Of a stretch of DNA of 53,832 nucleotides, positions 1 to 8,748 are shown piece by piece. The stretch is from Fibrobacter succinogenes (GTDB taxonomy: Bacteria > Fibrobacterota > Fibrobacteria > Fibrobacterales > Fibrobacteraceae): contig CACXXH010000057.1 of NCBI GenBank assembly GCA_902771595.1, positions 1 through 53,832 of the forward strand, in the 5' to 3' direction. A model generated the notes under the pieces. The model searched no databases. It was given only the letters and a program-made list of their open reading frames with translations, and was not told the origin of the DNA. How positions within the stretch are numbered: the stretch's first letter is position 1; each line of letters begins with the position of its first letter. The translations under genes were made by a program, and so were the position numbers.

Positions 1-952
1 CATGAAGGATTTGCTCCCGATGCTCGAACACGTGGCAAAGCAGGGCAAGTCTCTCCTCATCATCGCCGAAGACGTCGATGGCGAAGCTCTTGCAACGCTG
101 GTCGTGAACAAGATGCGTGGCACCCTGAAGGTCGCCGCCGTCAAGGCCCCGGGCTTCGGTGACCGTCGCAAGGCCATGCTCGAAGACATCGCCATCCTCA
201 CCGGTGGTATGCTCGTTTCCGAAGACACGGGCGCCAAGCTCGAAGACGCTCCGGTCACCGTCCTTGGCCAGGCCAAGTCCATCACCATCACGAAGGACAA
301 CACCACGATCGTGGAAGGTGCTGGCGACGCTGCCTCCATCAAGGGCCGTATCGGTCAGATCAAGAAGCAGATCGAAACCACCACGAGCGACTACGACCGC
401 GAAAAGCTCCAGGAACGCCTGGCCAAGCTCGCCGGCGGTGTGGCCGTGATCAAGGTCGGTGCCGCTACCGAAGTCGAAATGAAGGAAAAGAAGGACCGCG
501 TCGACGACGCCATGCACGCGACCCGCGCTGCCGTCGAAGAAGGTATCGTTCCGGGTGGTGGCGTTGCCCTCATCCGTGCCGAAAAGGCCATTGACGCCCT
601 CAACTTTGACAACGCCGACCAGAAGACCGGTGCTGCCATCATCCGCCGCGCCATCGAAGAACCGCTCCGCCAGATCGTGCAGAACGCGGGCCTCGAAGGC
701 TCCGTCGTGGTGAACAAGGTCAAGGAAGGCAAGGACGCCTTCGGTTACAACGCCAAGACCGACACCTACGAAGACCTCATCAAGGCTGGCGTCATCGACC
801 CGGCCAAGGTGACCCGCACGGCCCTCAAGAATGCCTCCTCCATCGCCTCGATGATCCTCACGACTGACTGCGTGATCACCGAGAAGAAGGAACCCAAGCC
901 GGCTGCTCCGGCCATGGACCCGGGCATGGGTGGCATGGGCGGCATGATGTAA
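1..952 (+). CDS. groEL: Chaperonin GroEL, 3' part (5' end outside window)
   Basis: This is the C-terminal 316 residues or so of the 60-kDa chaperonin, which folds proteins inside a double ring capped by GroES in the cytoplasm. The visible part starts in the apical domain ([20 protein letters not shown], then [18 protein letters not shown]) and runs through the intermediate and equatorial domains ([20 protein letters not shown]) to the typical Gly-Met tail [12 protein letters not shown]. The ATG at base 2 is an internal methionine: it aligns near residue 233 of the E. coli protein, so about 230 residues lie to the left. A strong hairpin terminator follows 40 bases after the stop. No deviation from the family is visible. 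Confidence 0.97.
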   Translation, partial: MKDLLPMLEHVAKQGKSLLIIAEDVDGEALATLVVNKMRGTLKVAAVKAPGFGDRRKAMLEDIAILTGGMLVSEDTGAKLEDAPVTVLGQAKSITITKDNTTIVEGAGDAASIKGRIGQIKKQIETTTSDYDREKLQERLAKLAGGVAVIKVGAATEVEMKEKKDRVDDAMHATRAAVEEGIVPGGGVALIRAEKAIDALNFDNADQKTGAAIIRRAIEEPLRQIVQNAGLEGSVVVNKVKEGKDAFGYNAKTDTYEDLIKAGVIDPAKVTRTALKNASSIASMILTTDCVITEKKEPKPAAPAMDPGMGGMGGMM

Positions 953-992
953 TCTAGCGTCTTGCTAACAAGATTCTCCTCCTAACAAAAAG

Positions 993-1023
993 CACTCGAC
1001 TCGCAAGAGCCGGGTGTTTTTTG
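993..1023 (+). terminator. Rho-independent terminator of groEL
   Basis: A ten-position stem (993-1002 with 1007-1016, one mismatch) closed by a GCAA loop is followed directly by a run of seven T. It lies just after the groEL stop codon. Confidence 0.8.
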
Positions 1024-1061
1024 TTGTGCTTATGTCGTCATGAGAGGCGAAGCTTCGATAT

Positions 1062-1086
1062 ACAAAACATGGGGCCTCGGCCCCAT
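1062..1086 (-). terminator. Possible terminator after tgt
   Basis: The palindrome ATGGGGC-nnnn-GCCCCAT (1069-1086) is followed on the minus strand by a short TTTT tract. It lies 42 bases after the tgt stop. The T tract is weak, so function is only likely. Confidence 0.45.
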
Positions 1087-1127
1087 AGTCGCGTTAGGTT
1101 AGATGGTGTGGAATCCGGACCGATAGT

Positions 1128-2300
<1,173 letters not shown>

Positions 2301-2302
2301 CT

Positions 2303-2345
2303 ATGAAAAAAAAGAAACCGTCGGGTATGCGCCCGGCGGTTTTTG
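2303..2345 (-). terminator. Terminator of the Glu/Ala/Lys-repeat outer-membrane protein
   Basis: An inverted repeat (2315-2325 with 2331-2343) forms a GC-rich stem around a short loop. On the minus strand it is followed by C and then T8. It lies 20 bases after the stop at 2364 and ahead of tgt, so it separates the two genes. Confidence 0.8.
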
Positions 2346-2363
2346 AATTAGGAATCTGTTCGA

Positions 2364-3893
2364 TTAGAAGTCGAAGGCAGTTTCGAAGCCGAGTTTGAAG
2401 CCGACCTTGTCTTCGTTCTCGCCGACCGGAATGTCGAGCATGCCGAAGGCGGTCATGTTGAGGTGCTCGACCGGAGTGAGGTAGAGGCGGGCGCCGAGAT
2501 CGATAGTCTTGGTGCCATCCTTGTCGCTGTCGAGGGTGTTGGTGTGGAATTCAACAGGGATGCCCAACTTCATGAAGCCGCCAAGCTTGAGTGCGGGTTC
2601 GATGTAGGCGAACATGTATTCCGGAATTTCGAAGTCGTCTTCCTGGTGGACGGGGTCGTATGTGGTGATGTCCTGTTCCTCAATCTCGTTGTTGTCGTTT
2701 TCGCCGATGAAGGCGATGAAGAAGCTGGTCTTAATCTGGAACATGGCCACGTCAAAGGTGGGTTCAGCCAAGATGGTGTGCGCAACGGAGGTCAGGTCGG
2801 CATTCGGGTCTACGTCCTTGCTGTCGGCGAGGTAGTCGGCATGGAAGCCGTACACGGCGCGGAATGCGAATCCGCCGATGGAAAGGCCTGCGTCGATACC
2901 GGCGTGCAGTTCGTTATGTTCTGCTTCCTGGTAGCTCTTGTAGTCGAAGAACGGGCGGAGGTGCTGACCGGCGTAGTCGAATTCGTAGGCGACGTGGGCG
3001 TTGTAGACTTTGCAGTTTTTTTCTTCCTCGTCGGCGCAGCGGTCGTTGCCGCCACGGCCCAATCCGATGCCGAGTTCAAGACCGGCGAGATCGATTTGGA
3101 GACCGCGGATGTCGTGTTCCTTCATGCCGGCGGCGTAGTAGGTCGGATCGTCATAGCCGTAGTAGGCCTGGAATGCGCCTTCCGAGAAGGTCAGGTCGCC
3201 GAACTTGATGCCAAAGAAATCGGCCGGCTTGTATTGGATAAATGCGCCGCTGTAGTGAATGCCCGGGATGGCGTTGCCTTCGTCACCTTCGATGCCTGCG
3301 TGTGCGGACCATCTGTCGTTGAACTTCACGTCGACGTTGAAGTCATAGGTTGTCCAGTAATTGTGGTTCACGTCCTTGTCGTTGAAAAGGTCACCGGTGT
3401 AGGCGTCAAATTCGACATAGCCGGAGAACTTCACTTCCATGTTGGCGGCGGAGGTGGCTTCGCTCAGGCTGGACTTGAGCATGCTGAATGCGTTGCCGGC
3501 GGCGTTCGCGACTTCAGCCGGATTGGTGTTTTCGGCCGGCTTGGAATCGTCTGCCTTTGCTTCTTCAGCGGCCTTGGCCTCTTCGGCCTTCTTGGCTTCT
3601 TCGGCGGCCTTGGCCTCTTCGGCCTTCTTAGCTTCTTCGGCAGCCTTGGCCTCTTCGGCCTTCTTGGCTTCTTCGGCAGCCTTGGCCTCTTCGGCCTTCT
3701 TAGCTTCTTCGGCAGCCTTGGCCTCTTCAGCCTTCTTAGCTTCTTCAGCGGCCTTGGCCTCTTCAGCCTTCTTGGCGTCGTCGGCAGTCTGTTCGGTGGT
3801 GGCTGCGGCAGGAGCTGCAGCCGGTTGAGCTTGGGCAAATGCGCCAGCGGCGGCGAGGCCGAGGACGATTGCGGAGAGTGTCATTTTTTTCAT
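2364..3893 (-). CDS. Outer-membrane beta-barrel protein with N-terminal EAKKAEEAKA helical repeat
   Basis: The 509-residue product starts with a clear signal peptide (MKKMTLSAIVLGLAAAGAFAQ). Residues about 35-120 are a highly regular 12-residue repeat (KKAEEAKAAEEA), expected to form a long charged helix or coiled coil like the stalk of TolA. Residues about 145-509 alternate short beta strands and Asp-rich turns and end in ETAFDF, the aromatic end typical of outer-membrane barrels. A strong site AGGAG lies seven bases before the ATG. The barrel part resembles porin-like proteins of Fibrobacter, but I cannot name a family. The helix may span the periplasm or contact peptidoglycan; this is inference. 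The repeat is nearly identical at DNA level, so its copy number may vary between strains. Confidence 0.8.
   Translation of the reverse strand: MKKMTLSAIVLGLAAAGAFAQAQPAAAPAAATTEQTADDAKKAEEAKAAEEAKKAEEAKAAEEAKKAEEAKAAEEAKKAEEAKAAEEAKKAEEAKAAEEAKKAEEAKAAEEAKADDSKPAENTNPAEVANAAGNAFSMLKSSLSEATSAANMEVKFSGYVEFDAYTGDLFNDKDVNHNYWTTYDFNVDVKFNDRWSAHAGIEGDEGNAIPGIHYSGAFIQYKPADFFGIKFGDLTFSEGAFQAYYGYDDPTYYAAGMKEHDIRGLQIDLAGLELGIGLGRGGNDRCADEEEKNCKVYNAHVAYEFDYAGQHLRPFFDYKSYQEAEHNELHAGIDAGLSIGGFAFRAVYGFHADYLADSKDVDPNADLTSVAHTILAEPTFDVAMFQIKTSFFIAFIGENDNNEIEEQDITTYDPVHQEDDFEIPEYMFAYIEPALKLGGFMKLGIPVEFHTNTLDSDKDGTKTIDLGARLYLTPVEHLNMTAFGMLDIPVGENEDKVGFKLGFETAFDF
3549..3780 (-). repeat. In-frame 36-bp tandem repeat (12-residue Glu/Ala/Lys unit)
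   Basis: About six copies of a 36-base unit lie inside the outer-membrane protein gene. Differences between copies are mostly single silent or near-silent bases, such as ttcttggct versus ttcttagct. The unit length keeps the frame open, so copy-number change would alter only stalk length. Confidence 0.85.
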
Positions 3894-4031
3894 TTGATAC
3901 TCCTGTGAGGGGTTTATTGTTTGTCTTTTGTAAATTTAACTTGGGTTGCCCCCGTTCGGACCTTTTTTTCTTGAAAAAGGCCTGATTATGTATCTTTTTT
4001 GTATCAAATGAAGGGAAAATTGCGAAAAAAA

Positions 4032-4058
4032 GAAAACCCAGTCTTGCGACTGGGTTTC
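4032..4058 (-). terminator. Terminator after tRNA-Leu copy 1
   Basis: Stem AAACCCAGTC / GACTGGGTTT with a four-base loop. It is followed on the minus strand by a T-rich tract (TTCTTTTTTT) and lies immediately after the tRNA 3' end. Confidence 0.8.
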
Positions 4059-4062
4059 TTTC

Positions 4063-4146
4063 TGCGGTCGGACAGACTTGAACTGTCATGGGATCGCTCC
4101 CACTAGCACCTCAAGCTAGCGTGTCTACCAATTCCACCACGACCGC
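4063..4146 (-). tRNA. tRNA-Leu (anticodon GAG), copy 1
   Basis: An 84-nt class II tRNA. The acceptor stem GCGGTCG/CGACCGC pairs perfectly with discriminator A. The anticodon loop TTGAGGT sits between CTAGC and GCTAG, the variable arm is long (GTGGGAGCGATCCCAT), and the T loop is GTTCAAGTC. CCA is not encoded. The gene lies downstream of murD and is identical to the two copies at 5705-5879. Confidence 0.96.
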
Positions 4147-4235
4147 GTGGTCCTTAGCGGAACGGCAACAAATTTAGTTTAAAATGCTGCCGTTGTAAAG
4201 GGGTGGGGCGAAATTTTTTGAAAAAAATCGCTTTT

Positions 4236-5600
4236 TTATCGGACTTCTTCCACCAGCTTGTCGAAGACCTGCCCGCGGACCTTGTAGTTCTTGAACAGGC
4301 CGAAACTTGCGCAGGCGGGGCTCATGATGACAGTCCCGCCCTTGCCGATGGAGAGGCTGTCGGCGAAGGCTTCCTCGAGAGTGGGAAAGATCTTTGCCGC
4401 GATACCCGCGGATTCCAGCCCGGCCTGCTTGAGCGATTCGAGCATGCGTTCTGCTGTGGCGCCGATGAGCGCGATGCGCTTGAGGTTCGGGCGTTCCTTT
4501 ACGAGGATGTTTGAAAGTTCGGTGAAGTCCGCGTTCTTCTCGGAGCCGCCGAGGATGAGCGCGAAGGGGCGCGTCATGCTGGCCGTAGCGGCGATCGTCG
4601 CGTCGGGGCGGGTGGCGTAACTGTCGTTGAAGAATTCAATCCCGTTCTTCTCGCCCTTGAATTCCATGCGGAAGGGGAGGGTCTCGTAGCTCTTCAGTGC
4701 CTCGAACGCGTCGGCCACCTTGATTCCCAAGGCCTTCACGGCGAGGGTCGCCGCAGCCATGTTTTCCAGTTGGTAGATGCCGCGCACCTTGCAGTCCGCA
4801 AGGTACAGCTTCTCGCTGTCGATGGCGAGGGTGGCGCCTTCAATTACGGCATCCCCGTTACCGGCACCGTCGCCATCGGCGTGGCATACGGCATACTTCG
4901 TTCCGGCAGGGCTTTCGCTTGCAATCTTCGCGGAGGGGGCGGCATCCTTCAGGTACACGCAGGTCCCGCCACGCTTCTGCCAACGCACCAGGTTGGCCTT
5001 CGCGTCGCGGTATTCCTCCACGCTCTTGTGCCAGTCCAGGTGCTCGGTGGATACGCGCAGCACCACGCCCACGTCGGGCGAACGCGAAAGTGTCATCAGC
5101 TGGAAACTCGAAAGTTCCAGGATGCTGATGCGGTCAGGCGTCTCGGTCTCGAGCAAGTCGAGCGCGGGCACGCCGAAGTTCCCGCCAATCTCGTTTTCTA
5201 CGCCGCACTTGGTTAAGATGTGGCTTATCATGCTCACGGTAGAACCCTTGCCGAGCGTTCCCGTGACACCGACGACCTTCTTGGATTTAGTTTGTTCTAA
5301 AAACAACTGAATCTGGCTAGTCATGAGCCCGCCGTTCATCTGGAACTTGAACAGGTCCTGGCTCATCGGGTACACGCCTGCGGAGCGCACTACGGTCACG
5401 CAGTCCTTGAGACCGTCCAGGTAGCCTTCGCCACTGAAAACCTTCACGTTTACGCCTGCGTGTGTTTCCGGCAACTTCACCGGGTTCTTGTCCATCACCA
5501 CGATTTCCTTGATACCGCTGCGGACAAGGTAGTTGAACGTGCTCTGGCCTTCGATGCCAAAGCCTAAAACTCCTACGGGTGCGACTAATGTATTCTGCAT
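4236..5600 (-). CDS. murD: UDP-N-acetylmuramoyl-L-alanine--D-glutamate ligase
   Basis: Adds D-Glu to UDP-MurNAc-L-Ala with ATP in the cytoplasmic stage of peptidoglycan synthesis. The protein has 454 residues. An N-terminal nucleotide-binding fold (VLGFGIEGQSTFNYLV) is followed by the ATP loop VTGTLGKGSTVSM, the ligase motif ELSSFQL, the region EHLDWHKSVEEYRDAK, and the C-terminal motif FFNDSYATRPDA. The family loop is usually GTNGKTT; here it is GTLGKGST, a mild departure. I chose the ATG at 5598-5600 (MQNTLVAPVG) because GAGG precedes it and the N-terminal fold begins there; the open frame continues upstream without similarity. It stands outside any mur/fts cluster, between tRNA-Leu genes. 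Confidence 0.9.
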   Translation of the reverse strand: MQNTLVAPVGVLGFGIEGQSTFNYLVRSGIKEIVVMDKNPVKLPETHAGVNVKVFSGEGYLDGLKDCVTVVRSAGVYPMSQDLFKFQMNGGLMTSQIQLFLEQTKSKKVVGVTGTLGKGSTVSMISHILTKCGVENEIGGNFGVPALDLLETETPDRISILELSSFQLMTLSRSPDVGVVLRVSTEHLDWHKSVEEYRDAKANLVRWQKRGGTCVYLKDAAPSAKIASESPAGTKYAVCHADGDGAGNGDAVIEGATLAIDSEKLYLADCKVRGIYQLENMAAATLAVKALGIKVADAFEALKSYETLPFRMEFKGEKNGIEFFNDSYATRPDATIAATASMTRPFALILGGSEKNADFTELSNILVKERPNLKRIALIGATAERMLESLKQAGLESAGIAAKIFPTLEEAFADSLSIGKGGTVIMSPACASFGLFKNYKVRGQVFDKLVEEVR

Positions 5601-5666
5601 GATAAAACCTCGGAGAGAAAAGTAGAAAACGATGTGTAATGTGAGATGCTGCGCCTTCAGCGTAAC

Positions 5667-5699
5667 AAAAAAGTCCACCCCGCAATGCAGGGCGGACTT
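5667..5699 (-). terminator. Terminator after the tandem tRNA-Leu pair
   Basis: Stem GTCCGCCC / GGGGTGGAC (one G-T pair) on the minus strand, followed by TTTTTTG. It separates the tRNA pair from murD. Confidence 0.75.
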
Positions 5700-5704
5700 C
5701 GTAA

Positions 5705-5788
5705 TGCGGTCGGACAGACTTGAACTGTCATGGGATCGCTCCCACTAGCACCTCAAGCTAGCGTGTCTACCAATTCCACCACGACCGC
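5705..5788 (-). tRNA. tRNA-Leu (anticodon GAG), copy 2
   Basis: Base-for-base identical to the other two copies: 84 nt, perfect seven-base acceptor stem, discriminator A, anticodon GAG, long variable arm, no encoded CCA. It starts seven bases after the end of copy 3 on the same strand, so the two are surely one transcript. Confidence 0.96.
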
Positions 5789-5795
5789 AGCGTAA

Positions 5796-5879
5796 TGCGG
5801 TCGGACAGACTTGAACTGTCATGGGATCGCTCCCACTAGCACCTCAAGCTAGCGTGTCTACCAATTCCACCACGACCGC
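5796..5879 (-). tRNA. tRNA-Leu (anticodon GAG), copy 3, next to secG
   Basis: Identical to the two other copies. It is the first tRNA after secG on the same strand (63 bases after the secG stop). I see no separate promoter in that gap, so it is probably co-transcribed with tpiA-secG and released by processing. The gap holds a hairpin. Confidence 0.96.
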
Positions 5880-5892
5880 AGGTTCGTCACAT

Positions 5893-5920
5893 GCGTAATC
5901 CCGCAAGTGCAGGTTTACGC
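5893..5920 (-). other. Hairpin between secG and tRNA-Leu
   Basis: GCGTAA pairs with TTACGC around an inner stem CCTGCA/TTGCGGG. No T tract follows, so it is not a standard terminator. It could stabilise the secG mRNA end or mark a processing site before the tRNAs. Confidence 0.4.
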
Positions 5921-5942
5921 GATGACAAATCCTTTTGGCGTG

Positions 5943-6350
5943 TTACTCGGCAGCGGGAGCTTCAGCCGGTGCAGCCGGAACTTCGGCAGCGGGTGCTGCG
6001 GGAGCTTCAACGGCCGGAGCGGCGAAATCGCCCGGAAGAGCCGGAGCGGGAGCCTGCTGTTCGGCATTCTCACGAGTTGCCTTCTGCATGGCAGATTCTT
6101 CAACGGTGACGTTCTTCTTGGCGGTGATGAGGCCGAGCAGGAAAACCACGATGAAGAAAATGACGGCGACGACGCGGGTCAGCTTCTGGATGAAGGTTGC
6201 CGCACCAGCGGTAGAGAATGCGGACTGGGATGTCATGCCACCGAGACCTGCGAGGCCGCCCATCTTGTCGTTCTGCACGAGAACGAGCAGAGAGAGGAAC
6301 AGGCAGAGAAAGACGTGGACGACAATCAGAATCCAAAAAAGAGTTGTCAT
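5943..6350 (-). CDS. secG: Preprotein translocase subunit SecG
   Basis: The small third subunit of the SecYEG channel in the inner membrane. The protein has 135 residues. Two transmembrane segments (about residues 4-24 and 55-76) flank the conserved cytoplasmic loop with QNDKMGGLAGLGG and AFSTAGAATFIQKLTRV. The C-terminal third is a low-complexity Ala/Pro/Glu tail that is common in SecG proteins. AAGGAA lies seven bases before the ATG. It follows tpiA by 36 bases on the same strand, a gene order seen in many bacteria, and precedes the tRNA-Leu pair. Confidence 0.93.
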   Translation of the reverse strand: MTTLFWILIVVHVFLCLFLSLLVLVQNDKMGGLAGLGGMTSQSAFSTAGAATFIQKLTRVVAVIFFIVVFLLGLITAKKNVTVEESAMQKATRENAEQQAPAPALPGDFAAPAVEAPAAPAAEVPAAPAEAPAAE

Positions 6351-6386
6351 GTGACGATTCCTTGGTTTAAGTTTCTAGCCGCGAAA

Positions 6387-7148
6387 TTACTTGGCTTCGG
6401 CAGCGTCGATGATTTCCTTGAAGGTGTTGGCCTTGAGACCTGCACCGCCGATGAGGCCACCGTCGATGTCCTTCTGGGCGAGGAGGCCGGCAGCGTTGGC
6501 ACCCTTCATGGAGCCACCGTACTGGATGCGCATGCCTTCAGCAACAGCTTCGCCGTAAATTTCCTTCACAACGGAACGAGCGTAGGCCTGGGTGTCCTGA
6601 GCCTGTTCGTCGGTAGCGGTAACGCCGGTACCGATTGCCCAAACCGGTTCGTAAGCGAGAACGCACTTGGCGGCGTCTTCGGCGGAAACGTCCTTGAAAG
6701 CGCCCTTGATCTGGAGGCCGAGGACTTCCTTCAGGATGCCACCGTTACGCTGGTCGAGAGTTTCACCGATGCAGATAATCGGCTTGATGCCGGCTTCGAG
6801 GGTCTTCTTGACCTTGAGGTTCACCGTTTCGTCGGTTTCGTGGAAGTACTGACGCTGTTCGGAGTGGCCGATGATGATGTATTCGGCACCGATTTCCTTG
6901 ACCATGTCAACGGAGACCTTGCCGGTGAATGCGCCCTGGTCCTTCCAGTGGATGTCCTGGATGGCGAGCTTCACGTTGGTACCCTTGATGACGTCGGCGA
7001 CCTTGGCGGCAGCGAGGTAAGTCGGGGCGATGACCACTTCGGTCTTCTTCACGTCCTTGACGGCTTCCACGATATCCTTAGCGAGCTGAACGGATTCGCT
7101 AACGGTCTTGTTCATCTTCCAGTTACCAGCAATGATATACTGACGCAT
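6387..7148 (-). CDS. tpiA: Triosephosphate isomerase
   Basis: Interconverts glyceraldehyde 3-phosphate and dihydroxyacetone phosphate in glycolysis and gluconeogenesis. The 253 residues match the family length. The substrate-binding Asn and catalytic Lys lie in GNWKMNKT, the catalytic His in IIGHSEQRQYF, and the catalytic Glu in AYEPVWAIGTG, which runs into the mobile loop. The phosphate-binding ends YGGSMKGANA and GGLIGGAGLK are present. AAGGAG lies six bases before the ATG. First gene of the tpiA-secG-tRNA unit; a terminator separates it from the lipoprotein gene upstream. Confidence 0.97.
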   Translation of the reverse strand: MRQYIIAGNWKMNKTVSESVQLAKDIVEAVKDVKKTEVVIAPTYLAAAKVADVIKGTNVKLAIQDIHWKDQGAFTGKVSVDMVKEIGAEYIIIGHSEQRQYFHETDETVNLKVKKTLEAGIKPIICIGETLDQRNGGILKEVLGLQIKGAFKDVSAEDAAKCVLAYEPVWAIGTGVTATDEQAQDTQAYARSVVKEIYGEAVAEGMRIQYGGSMKGANAAGLLAQKDIDGGLIGGAGLKANTFKEIIDAAEAK

Positions 7149-7194
7149 AATTAACTCCTTGAAAGGTTTAAAATTTAACGCGCCTAAATTTAGT

Positions 7195-7224
7195 AAAAAA
7201 AGCCGCCTTTTGAAAGGCGACTTT
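7195..7224 (-). terminator. Terminator of the BamE-like lipoprotein gene
   Basis: Stem around 7201-7222 (AGTCGCCTT/AAGGCGGCT with a small loop) followed on the minus strand by T7. It lies 24 bases after the stop at 7248 and upstream of tpiA. Confidence 0.8.
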
Positions 7225-7247
7225 TTAAACTAAGGCCGTAAAAAAGG

Positions 7248-7691
7248 TTAGTTGTAGTTGCTGGAACGGCTCGAAGTCGGGGCCGGGGAGCCGCCGTAGC
7301 GGTCGCCTTCGATCTTTTCGAGGATCCATTCGTTTTCGTAACCCTTCAGGCGGGCCTGGTCGGGGTGCTTCCAGAGGAGGCGAGTGATGAGCTTGCCTTC
7401 TTCGGTGTAGTATTCCCACACGCTGGTGGAATCGGTCTCCGTTTCGTGGTCGGGAGGTCCCCACAGCAGGTTCACCATGTCATTGGTCATGCCTTCTTCG
7501 ATATAGCCCTGCTTGAACACGTCCTTGAGGCGCTTTTCGATGCCCATGCTTTCCTTGGTGACGAAGTACTCGCGTTCGTATTCGTTTTGGCCCACGCCAC
7601 GTTCAATAAGAATGGGAGAAGATGCTTTGTTTGCGCACCCCCAGAAAAGCAGTCCGCTGAGGGCTAGTACGCACAGATGAGAAATTTTCAT
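7248..7691 (-). CDS. BamE/SmpA-like outer-membrane lipoprotein
   Basis: A 147-residue lipoprotein. MKISHLCVLALSGLLFWGC gives a signal peptide with a lipobox ending FWGC, so the mature protein starts at Cys19. The segment EEGMTNDMVNLLWGPPDHE resembles the GMT...V...LG.P motif of the BamE/SmpA fold, followed by strands with WEYYTEEGK. I chose the ATG at 7689-7691 because AGGAG precedes it directly; a longer frame upstream adds nine residues before the signal peptide. Role in barrel assembly is a guess from fold similarity. Divergent from the gene at 7774, with an 82-base gap that must hold both promoters. Confidence 0.75.
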   Translation of the reverse strand: MKISHLCVLALSGLLFWGCANKASSPILIERGVGQNEYEREYFVTKESMGIEKRLKDVFKQGYIEEGMTNDMVNLLWGPPDHETETDSTSVWEYYTEEGKLITRLLWKHPDQARLKGYENEWILEKIEGDRYGGSPAPTSSRSSNYN

Positions 7692-7773
7692 AGGAACTCC
7701 TATAAGATTAGTGTCCACAAAATAAGAATTTATCGGGCAAATAGATGAAATATTTTTTAGATTTTACATTGAA

Positions 7774-8748
7774 ATGCGGTTTTTCTGTCAACAAATTAGG
7801 ATTTCGCTTGTTTCGGTGCTACTTGCTTTCACCCTTTCCATGGGTGACGGCTTCGACCAGAGTGCACAGTTCGGCTTGCGTTACGGGCCGAACCTCTCCT
7901 GGAGCGCCATGGGCAATACGCCGTTTGTATGGGGACAGTGGCTGCCGCAGTTTACCGCGGATCTTCACTACACCTGGCTCGAACCTATTGAACCGCTCAA
8001 TTACGGCGAGAGAATGGGCCGGATTCCCACGTTCCTTAAAATGGAAGGCGCCTTGGAAGTATCCCCGTTCTACGCGGGCTACCAGGTGGGGTTCGGGCTG
8101 CGTCCGTTCAAGACTAATCCGCAGGTGGAGGTCTCGGCGACGTACGAGAGCTTCTTCTACCTGATGAGCAACCTCGAAATGGTCACTTCCGACGTGTTGG
8201 GCGAAGGGCGAATCGCCGAAACGTGGAATGCGGATTACATTGTCGACAACGCCTGGGATAGCGACGAGTTCGATTACGCCCAGCTGTTCGATGTCGCGGT
8301 CAAGATCGAGTATTTCTTCCCGAAGTCCGCGCTCATCGGCCTCAACATGCATTATATCCTTACGGATATCAGCACCGATTTCTCGGGCAAGAGTTACGAC
8401 TACAAGCTCAACATGCCCGTGTTCAGCCGCGATTTTATTCTGGACTTTGAATTTTTTGGGCGTGCGCCCATCAGCGAGAATGTCGCTTTGCTAGTGGAAA
8501 CCTCCCTGTTCAGGACGGGCTTCTTGCGCAACGGCGATGTCGTCGAGAAAGAAGCCCTCAGCTACATGATGGTCAGGCTCGGCCCGCATATTTCCTGGAA
8601 AGAAGGCTTGCGTAGCGTTACGCTGGAGATTGGCTTCTGGAACCGCCTGAAGGACAGGTTCTACGACGGGAACCTGGCCCAGCAGTTTATTGTGCAGTTG
8701 CAATATCAGGGTTACTTCTCGTTCCCGATCCACAAAGACGCGCGGTAG
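7774..8748 (+). CDS. Secreted outer-membrane barrel-like protein of unknown function
   Basis: The product has 324 residues. A signal peptide (about residues 1-22, ISLVSVLLAFTLSMG) leads into alternating aromatic/polar strands and Gly-Asp turns (QFTADLHYTWLEP, YQVGFGLRPF, VEVSATYESFFYL, VKIEYFFPKSALIGLNMHYIL), the pattern of an outer-membrane barrel. I do not recognise a family. There is no clear ribosome-binding site. Its last 37 bases overlap the tail-to-tail gene on the other strand. Confidence 0.7.
   Translation: MRFFCQQIRISLVSVLLAFTLSMGDGFDQSAQFGLRYGPNLSWSAMGNTPFVWGQWLPQFTADLHYTWLEPIEPLNYGERMGRIPTFLKMEGALEVSPFYAGYQVGFGLRPFKTNPQVEVSATYESFFYLMSNLEMVTSDVLGEGRIAETWNADYIVDNAWDSDEFDYAQLFDVAVKIEYFFPKSALIGLNMHYILTDISTDFSGKSYDYKLNMPVFSRDFILDFEFFGRAPISENVALLVETSLFRTGFLRNGDVVEKEALSYMMVRLGPHISWKEGLRSVTLEIGFWNRLKDRFYDGNLAQQFIVQLQYQGYFSFPIHKDAR

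Noticed and set aside
2463..3908. A 481-codon plus-strand frame opposite the Glu/Ala/Lys-repeat protein
   Set aside because: Its Phe/Gly/Leu repeat is just the reverse reading of the EAKKAEEAKA repeat. The minus-strand frame has signal peptide, ribosome-binding site and barrel ending.
4063..5879. Prophage or genomic island inserted at the tRNA-Leu genes
   Set aside because: No integrase, no direct repeats of tRNA ends and only housekeeping genes (murD, secG, tpiA) around them; the copies are complete tRNAs.
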